Assembly: GCA_028066245.1 (NCBI GenBank) | Contig: JALCBR010000002.1 | Location: forward strand, 96,758-160,757 | DNA from: Pirellulales bacterium | GTDB taxonomy: Bacteria; Planctomycetota; Planctomycetia; Pirellulales; S012-138 | Length of the DNA: 64,000 nucleotides | Direction of reading: 5' to 3' | Part shown: positions 46,189 through 57,022 of the stretch, in pieces | Position numbering within the stretch: the stretch's first letter is position 1 | Layout of the letters: each line of letters starts with the position of its first letter | Made by a program: the position numbers and the translations under genes | The notes under the pieces: generated by a model | The model's input: the letters and a program-made list of their open reading frames with translations, nothing else | The model's database searches: none | Told to the model about the DNA's origin: nothing

Positions 46189-47619
46189 ATGAATCGAAGC
46201 GAGACTAAGAAGATGCACCACCGGGAAAAGAGAACTTCTAAACGCAGGAAAGCAGAACCGCGGCGCGGATCGATTCTTGTCCTGTCCACAATCTTCATGA
46301 TCGTCATGCTCGGATTCATCGCTTTGGCCTTGGATACGGGCTACGTTGCGTCGGTCAAGACCGACCTCAAGCGGGCGACTGACGCAGGCGCTCTGGCCGG
46401 AGCTGGCGCACTTGTCAACGGCAGCGACGTGGCCTCGGCCGAGGTCTTGGAATTCATCCAGGCTAACGCTGTCGGCGGGCGAACGATCTCTGCTGACGAC
46501 GTTGACATCACTTTTGGACATTGGGATGACCAGACGGCCTCATTCGCCGCCAGCAATGAACTCCCTTCCGCTGTGCGAGTTGAAGTTGCGCTTGATGATG
46601 CTCCACTGTTTTTTGCACGCGTCCTGGGGAGAGATTCATTCGACCTGACTGACGAATCGATCGCCATGTACCAGCCGCGGGATATCCTGCTTGTGTTGGA
46701 TTACTCAGGCTCGATGAATGATGACAGCGAATTGAAATCCGAATGGAGAATGGGCGTCACGGAAATCGACACGAACTTACAGCAGATCTATACCGAGTTG
46801 GGCAGCCCGACTTTTGGAAGCATGCAATGGGATCAGACGCTCTCATCATCGTGGAGCAACTCGTACATTCGATCCTATCTGGGCTTGAACTCTGTCCCTT
46901 ATCCTTACCCCGTCGGCAGCTGGTATGAATACGTGGACTACGTCAAGGGATCTGTCCCGTATGACTACAGACACCACTACGGCTACAAGACTTGGATCAA
47001 CTACTTGCTGCATTGGCGAGAGAGCTCGACCGAAACGCCCGCCCTCTGGCAAACCAGCGAGCAACCGATTACCGCGCTGAAGAACTCCGTGAGTGTGTTC
47101 CTCGCCTACCTGCAAGAGGTTGATACGGATGATCGCCTGGGGTTATCCGTATACACGGCTTCGGACGGAACCTCCTATCTGGAGCACGAACTGACACGAG
47201 ACTTTGACGCTGTGGAAACCACCTCGCGTGAACGTCAGGCTGGGCATTATCATTCCATGACGAACATCGGCGCTGGCATCCTGACTGCGCGTGAAGAGAT
47301 CCAGGAGCACGGTCGAACCGGCGCATTCAAGATGATTGTGCTCATGACCGATGGCATCGCTAACAGACCTTACAGTTCCAGCTATGCCAGACAATACGCC
47401 TTGGATCAGGCCCAAGATTGCGCTGACGCTGGAATCCCGGTTGTTACGATCAGTTTAGGTGCTGGAGCTGACACCGGCTTGATGAATTCTATCGCCAACA
47501 TGACCGGCGGAGTCCATTTCAACATTCCGGGCGGCCAATCCGTGGAAGACTATGAAGAGGATCTAAAAGACGCCTTCCGAGAAATCGCCGATGACCGGCC
47601 GCTGAAACTGGTCAAATAG
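46189..47619 (+). CDS. TadG-like pilus/Flp-type membrane-anchored VWA-domain protein
   Basis: The 476-residue product starts with a basic tail (KRTSKRRKAEPRRGS), then one helix (ILVLSTIFMIVMLGFIALALDTG), the usual TadE/TadG-type anchor. An ALAGAGALV stretch follows the helix (DLKRATDAGALAGAGAL). A von Willebrand A domain begins at about 165 with DILLVLDYSGSMNDD, the MIDAS motif DxSxS, and includes VLMTDGIAN. No other tad gene is adjacent. A GAGAGGG ribosome-binding site precedes the ATG. A strong terminator follows. Function: surface-exposed adhesion or a minor pseudopilin; inferred. Confidence 0.88.
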   Translation: MNRSETKKMHHREKRTSKRRKAEPRRGSILVLSTIFMIVMLGFIALALDTGYVASVKTDLKRATDAGALAGAGALVNGSDVASAEVLEFIQANAVGGRTISADDVDITFGHWDDQTASFAASNELPSAVRVEVALDDAPLFFARVLGRDSFDLTDESIAMYQPRDILLVLDYSGSMNDDSELKSEWRMGVTEIDTNLQQIYTELGSPTFGSMQWDQTLSSSWSNSYIRSYLGLNSVPYPYPVGSWYEYVDYVKGSVPYDYRHHYGYKTWINYLLHWRESSTETPALWQTSEQPITALKNSVSVFLAYLQEVDTDDRLGLSVYTASDGTSYLEHELTRDFDAVETTSRERQAGHYHSMTNIGAGILTAREEIQEHGRTGAFKMIVLMTDGIANRPYSSSYARQYALDQAQDCADAGIPVVTISLGAGADTGLMNSIANMTGGVHFNIPGGQSVEDYEEDLKDAFREIADDRPLKLVK

Positions 47620-47654
47620 GTCCGGCCGGCGACCAACACAGAAGAAATGACCCG

Positions 47655-47689
47655 GACTTGAAGGATCAACTTCAAGTCTGTTTTTTTTT
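47655..47689 (+). terminator. Rho-independent terminator after the TadG-like gene
   Basis: GACTTGAAG-GATCAA-CTTCAAGTC forms a perfect 9-bp stem with a 6-base loop, followed after TG by nine T. It lies 36 bases after the TadG-like stop and ends that transcription unit before repeat copy B. Confidence 0.9.
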
Positions 47690-47732
47690 CTGGATCTACG
47701 GTTCGGTCCATGTCAAAGCATCTTCACTCGAG

Positions 47733-48260
47733 ATTGCTTCTCTTGTTGACGGCCCGTCGCCAACATTGACGAAATTAATGTTGCTGAGGTGTTGAACGAC
47801 ACGCGACTGCGCGCAGAACAGGAATCAACAACGCGCTCAGAAGATCTCCCTGATTGGTGTTCTATTCGTCGCAAGCCCATCGCTTCGCGGCCGCGTGATT
47901 GAATTGCCGTGGCGTTTCCCGCGCGGCCTGCTCTCATGCGTACGGGCGAAATTAACATTGGTCAAACTTTTCCCGCCTCCAGGGGGTGGCGCAAACGCTT
48001 CACGCCCATGCAATTGACCAGCAACGTCACCGAGAACATCACCGGCAATCCTGACGTTAAGTTCAGTAGGAAGTGAACCGGCAACCCCTTATGGTGCTCG
48101 GCAGCGCGCATGGCGGCGCGAAACACCCTTCAAATTTGACCAATGTTAATTTCGCCCGTACGCGTGAGCGCAGGGCGCGTGGGCTCCATCGCGGGGGACT
48201 TGCCAAACTCCGTCCAGGCCAGCGGAACAGCAATCGGACATGTGCTTCGGCACCGCAGTT
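47733..48260 (+). repeat. Intergenic repeat, copy B (plus orientation)
   Basis: The best-preserved long copy. The central 224 bases (47939-48162) are bounded by 28-base inverted arms (47939-47966 plus and 48135-48162 minus). Copy A has the same centre length of exactly 224 bases, inverted. The left flank (from about 47733, starting TTGTTGACGGCCCGTCG) matches the reverse complement of 22030-22210, and the right flank matches that of 21700-21805 more weakly. The centre includes AACATCACCGGCAATCCTGA. It lies entirely between the TadG-like terminator and ligA. Flank limits are approximate. Confidence 0.8.
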
Positions 48261-48338
48261 CCGGGAGCTTTCTGCGTTGACAGCTATCAACTGGGCAGCG
48301 AGATTTTGGGCAATTTCCCAAACGTGGTCTTTCCCTAA

Positions 48339-50369
<2,031 letters not shown>

Positions 50370-50524
50370 TATCATTCTTGACGCATTGATCTCGTCGTGG
50401 AAACGCGTCCCTCGAGGAATTCTACGCCAATTGCATTCCCGGCGCATGCGGCGCACAACAGCGACTGAAGCTTGACGGCGCGGACCGGCTGCTCGCATTA
50501 GCTTGTAATGTGTTTCGTCACTCG

Positions 50525-51649
50525 CTACTTGCGTGTCGGACTCCACGGCGGTAAGGCGCGCTGCGTGGTGCGAATGGGATCTTCCCCGCGATGTCGCATT
50601 GGCCGCGGCGGATCCTCTCCAGGAACCGCAACGCGCCTCAAGGGGCGATCCTCTGTCGTGGCGTCAGTCGACGAGTTTCGTGTTGATGGTCGATCTTGAC
50701 CTTTGTCGTATGCGCCACGGAGGTAATCGTCCAATGACGTTCCGTGTTCAGACGCGGTCGTTGCTTCGGATTCGAGTTCGCGAACTGTGTTGTCCGGAGT
50801 CCGCGCGAACCGAGCGCCGTCAGGTTCAACACCGGCGAAATCTGCCAACAGCGGCATATCCGCCACATGGCTTGTTCCGTCAGTGGTTTTCATACGGACA
50901 TAGAGTTGCAATCGTGAGCTTTCCGGCGGGGCGTTGGGCCAAAGAAGCTGGCAAACAACCTTGGGCCCTTGTCGCGTCCGCACGAGCAGATCACGGACTT
51001 CATCTTCCTGATAATCCCACCGCGCTACTCTGGCCAAGTGCTCAGGCAGCGAAGGGTCAACCGCTACGATGGAAAGTTCTCCAAGCGCCGCCAAAGGCTG
51101 ATCTTGGGCATCGCGCGGCTCAAACACGACGACAAGCCCGTCATCGCCCCGCGCGCCGTCCAGGTTTAAGGCGCGTGTGCGGCGCGGATCAATGATGATC
51201 TTTTCAACTTTGCCGATGGAATCGACCGGCGCACCCGGACGAACATCCAATCCTGGCAGGATCAATTCCAAGTCATTGAGCGCGCCGCCATCCGGAGGCA
51301 TGTCGGAAGGAGGAGCATTGCGATTGGGATTGAACGGCGCCGGCGGAACTTCATCGTCCAATGGATTGCCGGGATCGCCGGGACGCGGGAAGGCTGGCGC
51401 CGCACCTCCGTCACCAAAGTCAACGCTCGGCGGTTCCAGCCCTTCGACTTGTTCCTCAAAGTCCTGTTCCGCGTCGGTCAAAGCCTTCAGTCGCTGAATC
51501 TCGCGGTCCTGCTCATCAATGCGAATTTCCTGTTGCAGGATCCACTCGTTGAGTTCGAAGTTCTCGCGCATCAGGTCACGACACGGATTGGCGTTGCGAC
51601 AACCAACCAGAGCAACAAGACAGACGGCAATCATCCAGCGATGCTGCAT
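50525..51649 (-). CDS. Putative lipoprotein of unknown function
   Basis: The 374-residue product has a lipobox-like end of its signal peptide (MIAVCLVALVGCRNANPC), so it is probably lipid-anchored at Cys17 or nearby. Next comes a short coiled-coil stretch (LNEWILQQEIRIDEQDREIQRL, from about 33). A Pro/Gly/Asp-rich region follows (FPRPGDPGNPLDDEVPPAPFNPN), then a globular part and a Thr/Asp/Arg-rich tail. The track starts at a GTG (51655); ATG 51649 is used here. No family is recognised. The gene converges with ligA, with 155 bases between stops. Confidence 0.75.
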   Translation of the reverse strand: MQHRWMIAVCLVALVGCRNANPCRDLMRENFELNEWILQQEIRIDEQDREIQRLKALTDAEQDFEEQVEGLEPPSVDFGDGGAAPAFPRPGDPGNPLDDEVPPAPFNPNRNAPPSDMPPDGGALNDLELILPGLDVRPGAPVDSIGKVEKIIIDPRRTRALNLDGARGDDGLVVVFEPRDAQDQPLAALGELSIVAVDPSLPEHLARVARWDYQEDEVRDLLVRTRQGPKVVCQLLWPNAPPESSRLQLYVRMKTTDGTSHVADMPLLADFAGVEPDGARFARTPDNTVRELESEATTASEHGTSLDDYLRGAYDKGQDRPSTRNSSTDATTEDRPLRRVAVPGEDPPRPMRHRGEDPIRTTQRALPPWSPTRK

Positions 51650-51817
51650 GAGCACTTAGCGCGCACAGGCGAACACAAAGAAATCCCCCACAGAAAAAGG
51701 CGGTGGGATCGTAGCGAAATGCCTTACTGCTGGAAAGACGGGTTAAATGATAGCGGCGCAACGATGGCTAGCGGACAATTTGCTCATGTTCCACAAACCG
51801 CTGTTGCGCCCATCGAC

Positions 51818-52306
51818 CTAATGCGTGAAACGATAGCGAATTTGTGGCGTTACGCGCGGCGGTACATAAAGCACTGAACCGCCGGAAGGTCGATAAACAC
51901 CATAGGGCGATGTGTACGTGTTGTAGCGGCTCCCATAGATGCGGCTCCCGCCGGAGTATAGCCTTGAAGGCGTCCGATAGATCCCGCCATAGTAGTACAG
52001 TCGCGACAGGCTGCCCGGATGATTGTTGATCAGGTATCGCGAGGGGAAACTATTACCACGCCCATAGTAGCGCGTGCGGTCCAGTGCAGGACTGTATTGC
52101 CCGTAAAGCCGACCACTTCCTGACACAGCTCCAGGCAAAGGATAATGATTCACCAAATAAGGAGCAGGGCGATAGACTCCATATCCATAGCTGGTGATCG
52201 GCCTTCGAGAAACGCCATACCTTTGTGCTTGGGCAGGCAACGCAGCCGCAAAGATGGCAGTCAGGCAAGCAGCAAAGAGAATTCCTGAGAAGAATGCACG
52301 CAACAT
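51818..52306 (-). CDS. Small secreted Tyr/Arg/Gly/Ser-rich protein
   Basis: The 162-residue product has a clear signal peptide (MLRAFFSGILFAACLTAIFAAALPAQA, cut after about 27). The mature part is low complexity, with many Tyr, Arg, Ser and Pro: VSRRPITSYGYGVYRPAPYL, SRLYYYGGIYRTPSRLYSGG and YNTYTSPYGVYRPSGGS. It may be a structural or matrix protein; no domain is known to me. The track starts at a TTG; ATG 52306 has AGGAAG upstream at the right distance. It lies alone, with a 160-base gap to the lipoprotein-like gene downstream. Confidence 0.78.
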   Translation of the reverse strand: MLRAFFSGILFAACLTAIFAAALPAQAQRYGVSRRPITSYGYGVYRPAPYLVNHYPLPGAVSGSGRLYGQYSPALDRTRYYGRGNSFPSRYLINNHPGSLSRLYYYGGIYRTPSRLYSGGSRIYGSRYNTYTSPYGVYRPSGGSVLYVPPRVTPQIRYRFTH

Positions 52307-52625
52307 GGGCAGCACTTCCTGGGTTGAGCCTGGCGGTATCATGCCAAACGAGGAGCAGCGGACCGGTGAGTGCCTCCCCCGAAGCATCAATCTTGGGTGA
52401 CCAGTCTATGCGAGATTGGTTTAGACTCGCAAGCTTACAACAAACCGAGATCGACAATTCGATGAGCTTCTCCTGTACTTTGTGTGAGATTCGACACAAG
52501 AAGAGTGGTTCGTTGACACTATGCGTGAGCTAAGCTGCCGCCCGCACCGCTAATTGGTCAGCGGGCGGGTCGGCAGAACATGACTCCCTAGTCGCACGCG
52601 ATATGAGAAGTACGTGCGTTGGTGA
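52307..52625. other. Intergenic region with a GC-rich hairpin
   Basis: About 320 bases separate the small secreted gene start from the upstream gene's stop. A GC-rich hairpin sits at 52535-52575, listed separately. No ORF is accepted. Confidence 0.5.
52535..52575 (-). terminator. GC-rich hairpin after the 132-residue gene
   Basis: CCGCCCGC (52538-52545) pairs with GCGGGCGG (52561-52568) around a 15-base loop, and CTG/CAG ends extend it with a two-base bulge. It lies about 50 bases past the stop of the minus-strand gene ending at 52626. No T tract follows, so termination is only a possibility. Confidence 0.5.
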
Positions 52626-53024
52626 TTACAGCCGCAGTGCCGGTGATTGCCGCTGCGGAATGGCAGCAATTTGGAGTTGATCACGATAGACAATCTGACC
52701 TGGCTGCCGTGTCCAGAGCTTGCGGACGGGAACACCTTCCTCTTCCAGCAGCGAGACCAGCTGCCACATCTGGCTGATCAAGGGCTGCGCGTCCTCGCGG
52801 AACCAGAAGATTGTCCGCCAATCACGATCCTCCAATGACGGCGCCTTGAGGTTCTGGTTGAACCAGTCAAGCGTTTCCCGCAACCGCTGGCGGGTTGCAT
52901 CCGAGACCTGATGTGAGTCCTCAACCTGCGCTGCGGCAACGAAGACCCCACCCGGCCGTCCGGTGCTTGAGTACCGGCGACGAGATTGGAATCGCACGTA
53001 TGTTTCCGTTGCGTAGGGAGCCAT
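52626..53024 (-). CDS. Conserved-looking hypothetical protein, 132 residues
   Basis: From ATG 53024 the product reads MAPYATETYVRFQSRRRYSS, then GVFVAAAQVEDS and TRQRLRETLDWFNQNL. Charged segments follow (LEDRDWRTIFWFREDAQPLI) and then a helical portion (QMWQLVSLLEEEGVPV). It is soluble and has no signal peptide. The track's 53147 adds 41 residues with a Cys/Val-rich, non-native look, so I did not use it. Function is unknown; the coding call rests on the regular composition and the lack of a better frame. Confidence 0.65.
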   Translation of the reverse strand: MAPYATETYVRFQSRRRYSSTGRPGGVFVAAAQVEDSHQVSDATRQRLRETLDWFNQNLKAPSLEDRDWRTIFWFREDAQPLISQMWQLVSLLEEEGVPVRKLWTRQPGQIVYRDQLQIAAIPQRQSPALRL

Positions 53025-53451
53025 CTCGCATCGTTTCACTCCACAGCTGAAATCGCCAACCAACGGGCGTAGCACAAGCCGGACGACGTTGACTGATAAG
53101 AAGAGTCTCACAGGAGAGTCCTGTTGAGTCACAGAGGAGAAGGACAAGCAGAGCCTATTTGGGTTCGCTGGGATTCTTGCGACAAAGTGAAGCGCTCAGC
53201 GGACTTGAGCAGTTGCTGTGGCAACCTCCTTTTGCAGAAACACCTCAGGTTTTGTGAGGGTGAAAGAACTAGACCATCGATCAAGCGATCCAAGAATAGT
53301 CCGCAATAAAAATTTGACAGGGAGCCAGCGCATACCTACGCTCACTAGGTGCTGCGCTTATATGGATTGAGACATCCTGACCCGACTGGCAGTCACGCAA
53401 GTGCCTGCAGGAAATTAGGTGTTCAGTCGACCGACGTGTCGCTCATTGTCC
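53025..53451. other. Divergent intergenic region
   Basis: About 430 bases lie between two divergent genes. An imperfect inverted repeat CTCACAGGA-GAG-TCCTGTTGAG occurs at 53107-53128. TTGACA (53314-53319) with a weak TACGCT 17 bases on is the only promoter-like pair seen for the plus-strand gene. Confidence 0.4.
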
Positions 53452-53817
53452 ATGAAAACGGCGTTATTCATCCTGGCAGTTGTCGTGATCCTTGGCCTTG
53501 CCGTGGCGTTGTTTGCGATACGCAGGCCTGGCGGTCAGAAAACAAGGCTGGTCAAATCAGAGCGGGTGGACGAAAACGGAAACGCGCGGAGGGTTTATCT
53601 GCGACGGCCCGGTTTGACCGCCAAAGTTTGGTTTGAACGCTCGACTTCATCCCCCAACGAGTTTGACGTTCACCATTCGGGTGATATTCAAGGGTATTCG
53701 GTCTCTACGCTGACTAACGAGCCGCTTCACCTAGTGGAAGCGCGAGAAGGCTTGCATGACCTGGGAATGGACATCGACACTTGCTCTTGGAGGCAACTGT
53801 TGAAGTCAGCGAAATAG
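53452..53817 (+). CDS. Small single-helix membrane protein
   Basis: The 121-residue product has one N-terminal helix (MKTALFILAVVVILGLAVAL), a basic anchor (RRPGGQKTRLVKSE) and a soluble domain of about 90 residues (VYLRRPGLTAKVWFERS, FDVHHSGDIQGYSVSTLT). No family is recognised. The track begins 11 residues upstream at 53419; ATG 53452 puts the helix at the N-terminus, so I use it. It is followed after 55 bases by the convergent sigma factor gene. Confidence 0.65.
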   Translation: MKTALFILAVVVILGLAVALFAIRRPGGQKTRLVKSERVDENGNARRVYLRRPGLTAKVWFERSTSSPNEFDVHHSGDIQGYSVSTLTNEPLHLVEAREGLHDLGMDIDTCSWRQLLKSAK

Positions 53818-53872
53818 CAGCGCTTGTTGGTTATCGTCCTGGACCCCAGCCGCTGCCAGATGTGTGTGCGAC

Positions 53873-55171
53873 TCAGCCGTCGGCAGAGCACTCCTGCAGC
53901 CGGCGTTGAAGAAACCGCATTTCCGGCGTGCTGCAGCCTGTCGCCAGGGCGCGTTTAAATTCTTCCGCGGCCTCTGCCGGTTGTCCCAGCCTGCGTAAGA
54001 GGTCGCCCTTGGTCGAAGGGAGAAGATAGTAATTCTGGAGTGCTTTGCTGTTTTCGATTTGAGCTAGTGCTTGCAAACCCGCTGCCGGACCTTCGATGCG
54101 AGACAAAGCGACGACTCGGTTCAAAGCGACAACAGGTGAGTGGGATATCGCCAGCAAGCGATCATAGTGCCAGAGGACAGCTTTCCAATCGACTGCATCA
54201 ACTGATGGGGCCGTCACGTGGAGCGATGCCAGCCCTGCCTGTAAATGGTATTCGGAGAGATCATCTCCACACGCGGACTCACCCAAGTGAAAGAGGCCGC
54301 GTCGGATCAACTCACGGTCCCAGCGATTGCGATCTTGGTCATCCAGTAGCAATAGTTCGCCGCTTTCGTCCTCTCGTCCGGGAAAACGTGCTGCTTGCAA
54401 GAGTAAGAGCGCTAACAAAGCTTGTGTCTTGGGTCCGTTGGTTTCGGCCCGTGTCGAGAGCAGCGACGTCAAGCGAATTGCTTCTGCACACAGGTCACGG
54501 CGAATGAGTCGATCGCCCGAGTGGGCTGTATAGCCCTCGTTAAAGATCAGGTAGAGCACTCGCAAGACAGTGTCCAGCCGGCCGGTTTTCTCCTCAATGT
54601 CTGGCAGCGAAAGGGAGATCCCCTTCTCTTTGATACGTTTTTTGGCGCGGACCAGCCGTTGAGCGATTGCCGTGGGCGCCGCAAAAAAGGCCTTAGCGAT
54701 CTCTTCAACCGAAAACCCTCCCACAGATTTTAGCGTGAGCGCAATCCGGGCGTCGCGGGGAATCAATGGATGACAGCAGGCAAAGATCATCGCCAACTGA
54801 TCGTCCGCCAGCTCGTCATCACCTAGGTCCGTCTCCCGGGGCAATTCCGGCATTCGCGCATGGGCGAAATCCTCTTTCTTCTTCTCGAAATTCGTTTGTC
54901 GGCGCAGGATGTCTATGACGCGGTTGCGCGCAACCTGTGCGAGCCAGCCGGTAGGGTTTTGCGGAATCCCGTGGAATGGCCAGCGGCGCAGCGCTTGGAT
55001 AAGTGCGTCTTGGACCGCTTCTTCGGCCAAGTCCAGTCGTGCTAGGCCAATCGAACGGGCAAGGTTAGAGACCAGCCGTCCCGACTCGTGGCGAAACAAG
55101 TGTTCGACGATCGTCGGTACGGATTGCTCGGAATTGCCCATTCGATCAGGGTTGGTCGCATTGGGTTGCAT
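53873..55171 (-). CDS. ECF42-type RNA polymerase sigma factor with C-terminal TPR-like domain
   Basis: The 432-residue product has sigma region 2 (LDLAEEAVQDALIQALRRWP and NPTGWLAQVARNRVIDILRR) and region 4 (LTLKSVGGFSVEEIAKAFFAA, helix-turn-helix). A long C-terminal extension from about 195 follows (VLRVLYLIFNEGYTAHSGD, then ALAQIENSKALQNYYLLP and GDLLRRLGQPAEAAEEFKRAL, TPR-like). This layout is the ECF42 group, usually encoded next to DGPF proteins and without a classical anti-sigma factor. A DGPF protein gene lies 27 bases upstream on the same strand, as expected. Its control target is not visible. Confidence 0.9.
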   Translation of the reverse strand: MQPNATNPDRMGNSEQSVPTIVEHLFRHESGRLVSNLARSIGLARLDLAEEAVQDALIQALRRWPFHGIPQNPTGWLAQVARNRVIDILRRQTNFEKKKEDFAHARMPELPRETDLGDDELADDQLAMIFACCHPLIPRDARIALTLKSVGGFSVEEIAKAFFAAPTAIAQRLVRAKKRIKEKGISLSLPDIEEKTGRLDTVLRVLYLIFNEGYTAHSGDRLIRRDLCAEAIRLTSLLSTRAETNGPKTQALLALLLLQAARFPGREDESGELLLLDDQDRNRWDRELIRRGLFHLGESACGDDLSEYHLQAGLASLHVTAPSVDAVDWKAVLWHYDRLLAISHSPVVALNRVVALSRIEGPAAGLQALAQIENSKALQNYYLLPSTKGDLLRRLGQPAEAAEEFKRALATGCSTPEMRFLQRRLQECSADG

Positions 55172-55198
55172 ACCTTGCCGCGCAGGCTTTCATTCTGA

Positions 55199-55561
55199 TT
55201 AGTCGACCTGGTCAATTTCGCGGAGTTCGATCTTGCCGCCCAATTCCAGTTGCGGGCAGTCGCTGCAAATCTTGACCGCCTCGTCATAGTCGGCCGCTTC
55301 AATCAAGAAATATCCGCCGACAAGTTCCTTGGTTTCCAGGTATGGACCGTCGACAACTTCCGGCTTGTCGCTGGCCGGGAGCATGACTTTTCCCGGTTCG
55401 TCTTTCAGTTTGTTGCCGCCCTTGTGAATGCCCCGGCTTTTCAAACTTTCGGCCCACGCGAAGTATTTTCCAACGGCTGCCTGCATTTCCTCCGGAGAGA
55501 AGTTCTGAAATTTCTGTCCCATTTCCTGCGTATCATAGAGGACGAGCATAAACTGTGACAT
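55199..55561 (-). CDS. DGPF / YCII-related protein
   Basis: The 120-residue product contains DGPYLETKELVGGYFLIEA, the DGPF-type motif, and begins MSQFMLVLYDTQEMGQKF. These small proteins share the YCII dimer fold and are partners of ECF42-type sigma factors; their biochemical role is not settled. The stop lies 27 bases before the sigma factor start, same strand, so the two are cotranscribed. Start ATG 55561 is the only suitable one. Confidence 0.9.
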   Translation of the reverse strand: MSQFMLVLYDTQEMGQKFQNFSPEEMQAAVGKYFAWAESLKSRGIHKGGNKLKDEPGKVMLPASDKPEVVDGPYLETKELVGGYFLIEAADYDEAVKICSDCPQLELGGKIELREIDQVD

Positions 55562-55954
55562 TTCTGGCTCCCGTGCTTTGGAGGAATGGAGTTTTCAGCT
55601 TAACGAGCGGCCGGGCAAGAATTCGACATCTGAAAAGCGAATTTTCAAAAAGCCCCCAACGCCATCCGAAAATCGGAGCACCTGGCCGGCTTGATCTGTG
55701 GAGAAAAATTTGCCTGCCGCCGCGTCATCACGGAAGTGCGAGATCGCTCCATGGTCCGTAACGCATAACGATCCACCATGTGCGGAATCGACATACATTC
55801 AAGTTATCTGTCCCGAATTTGCAGAGAACCTCCCCGTGGGGCAACTAGGATGCTGAGCGCCGTTTTGGCATACTTCTGAAAAAGCCAGCGGATGCACGGA
55901 TGCCGTTGATTGTTTCCACGAATTCAACCTTAGAACTTTGCCACGGAGGCCTGC
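55562..55954. other. Divergent intergenic region
   Basis: The 393 bases separate the DGPF gene (minus) from the fructose-bisphosphatase gene (plus). The 67-residue minus-strand ORF 55595-55798 could be a small gene but shows neither a ribosome-binding site nor a motif, so I do not accept it. A clear GGAGG (55945-55949) belongs to the fbp start. Confidence 0.45.
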
Positions 55955-57022
55955 TTGTCTTCCTATCAGCCAATTACAGATATCGAGACCAATAAGCCCA
56001 TCTTGACGGTGCAACATCACATCCTGCGTGAACAGGAGAAGTTTCCCGGCGTAAGCGGTGAGTTTTCTTGGCTGTTGTCCGGCATCACATTGGCCACCAA
56101 GATGATCCAGGCCAAGGTTCGCCGAGCGGGTCTGGCGGACATCCTTGGAGACTACGGTGAAACCAACGTCCAGGGAGAGCAACAGCAAAAACTGGATGTC
56201 TACGCCAATCAAGCCATGTTTCATTGCCTCTCGTTGCGGCAGAGCGTTCGTGTTCTGGCATCTGAAGAGAACCAGCGGGCGATGACTTTCGAGCGCGGAC
56301 AAAAAGGCGGGAAATACGTTGTTGTCTTTGATCCGTTGGATGGGTCTTCCAACATCGACGTCAACGTTTCCGTCGGTACGACGTTTTCAATCCTCCGCTG
56401 CGCGGCGCCCCCTGATGCACCTGCCGATGACCAGGTTCTGCAACCCGGCGCCCAGCAAGTGGCAGCCGGTTACGTGGTTTACGGCTCATCGACGATGCTG
56501 GTTTATAGCGCCGGGAACGGCGTCCACGGGTTTACGCTGGACCCCAGCGTGGGCGCCTATCTGTTGAGCCACGAGGACATTCGCATGCCGGAGACAGGCA
56601 AGTGGTATTCCGTCAACGAGGCTCACCGCGACACGTTCCCGCCTGTCTACCGCCAATATCTGGAGAAGCTCCGCACCGGCGCATTCGGACACCGCTATGC
56701 GACGCGGTATATCGGCAGCATGGTGGCAGATTTCCACCGCACGTTGCTCAAAGGGGGCGTTTTCATGTATCCGCCCACCTCCGACTTTCCCGATGGCAAA
56801 CTCCGCCTGTTGTATGAGGCAAACCCAGTCGCTTTTCTTGCCGAACAAGCGGGCGGAACTGCCAGTGACGGTCGTCAGAGACTATTGGATGTTGTGCCAT
56901 CAAGCATTCACCAGCGGACGCCGCTGATTGTTGGAGGCAAGTCTGAGATGGAAGCTTTTCATGCCTGCCTGGATGCGGCGAAGCCAGAGGCCATGGTTTC
57001 TTCCAATTCAGAGCAAGCGTAA
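55955..57022 (+). CDS. fbp: Fructose-1,6-bisphosphatase class I
   Basis: Class I FBPase hydrolyses fructose 1,6-bisphosphate in gluconeogenesis. GGKYVVVFDPLDGSSNIDVNVSVGTTFSI is present; its FDPLDGSSNID block is the metal-binding signature. The QKLDVYANQAMFHCLS region and GKLRLLYEANPVAFLAEQAGG are also conserved. Length, 355 residues, is normal. The start is TTG at 55955 (MSSYQPITDIETN), supported by a GGAGG ribosome-binding site five bases upstream; no ATG fits. With pgi and apgM in the window it belongs to central sugar metabolism, but the genes are dispersed. Confidence 0.95.
   Translation: MSSYQPITDIETNKPILTVQHHILREQEKFPGVSGEFSWLLSGITLATKMIQAKVRRAGLADILGDYGETNVQGEQQQKLDVYANQAMFHCLSLRQSVRVLASEENQRAMTFERGQKGGKYVVVFDPLDGSSNIDVNVSVGTTFSILRCAAPPDAPADDQVLQPGAQQVAAGYVVYGSSTMLVYSAGNGVHGFTLDPSVGAYLLSHEDIRMPETGKWYSVNEAHRDTFPPVYRQYLEKLRTGAFGHRYATRYIGSMVADFHRTLLKGGVFMYPPTSDFPDGKLRLLYEANPVAFLAEQAGGTASDGRQRLLDVVPSSIHQRTPLIVGGKSEMEAFHACLDAAKPEAMVSSNSEQA

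Noticed and set aside
47812-47938. Possible insertion sequence around repeat copy B
   Set aside because: No transposase and no target duplication could be seen. It is kept as a repeat and not called a mobile element.
53314-53342. TTGACA-N17-TACGCT promoter-like pair upstream of the 121-residue gene
   Set aside because: The -35 match is perfect but the -10 is poor, and planctomycete promoter rules are not known to me.
55595-55798. 67-residue minus-strand ORF upstream of the DGPF gene
   Set aside because: The composition is coding-like but there is no ribosome-binding site or motif. It is too uncertain to call.
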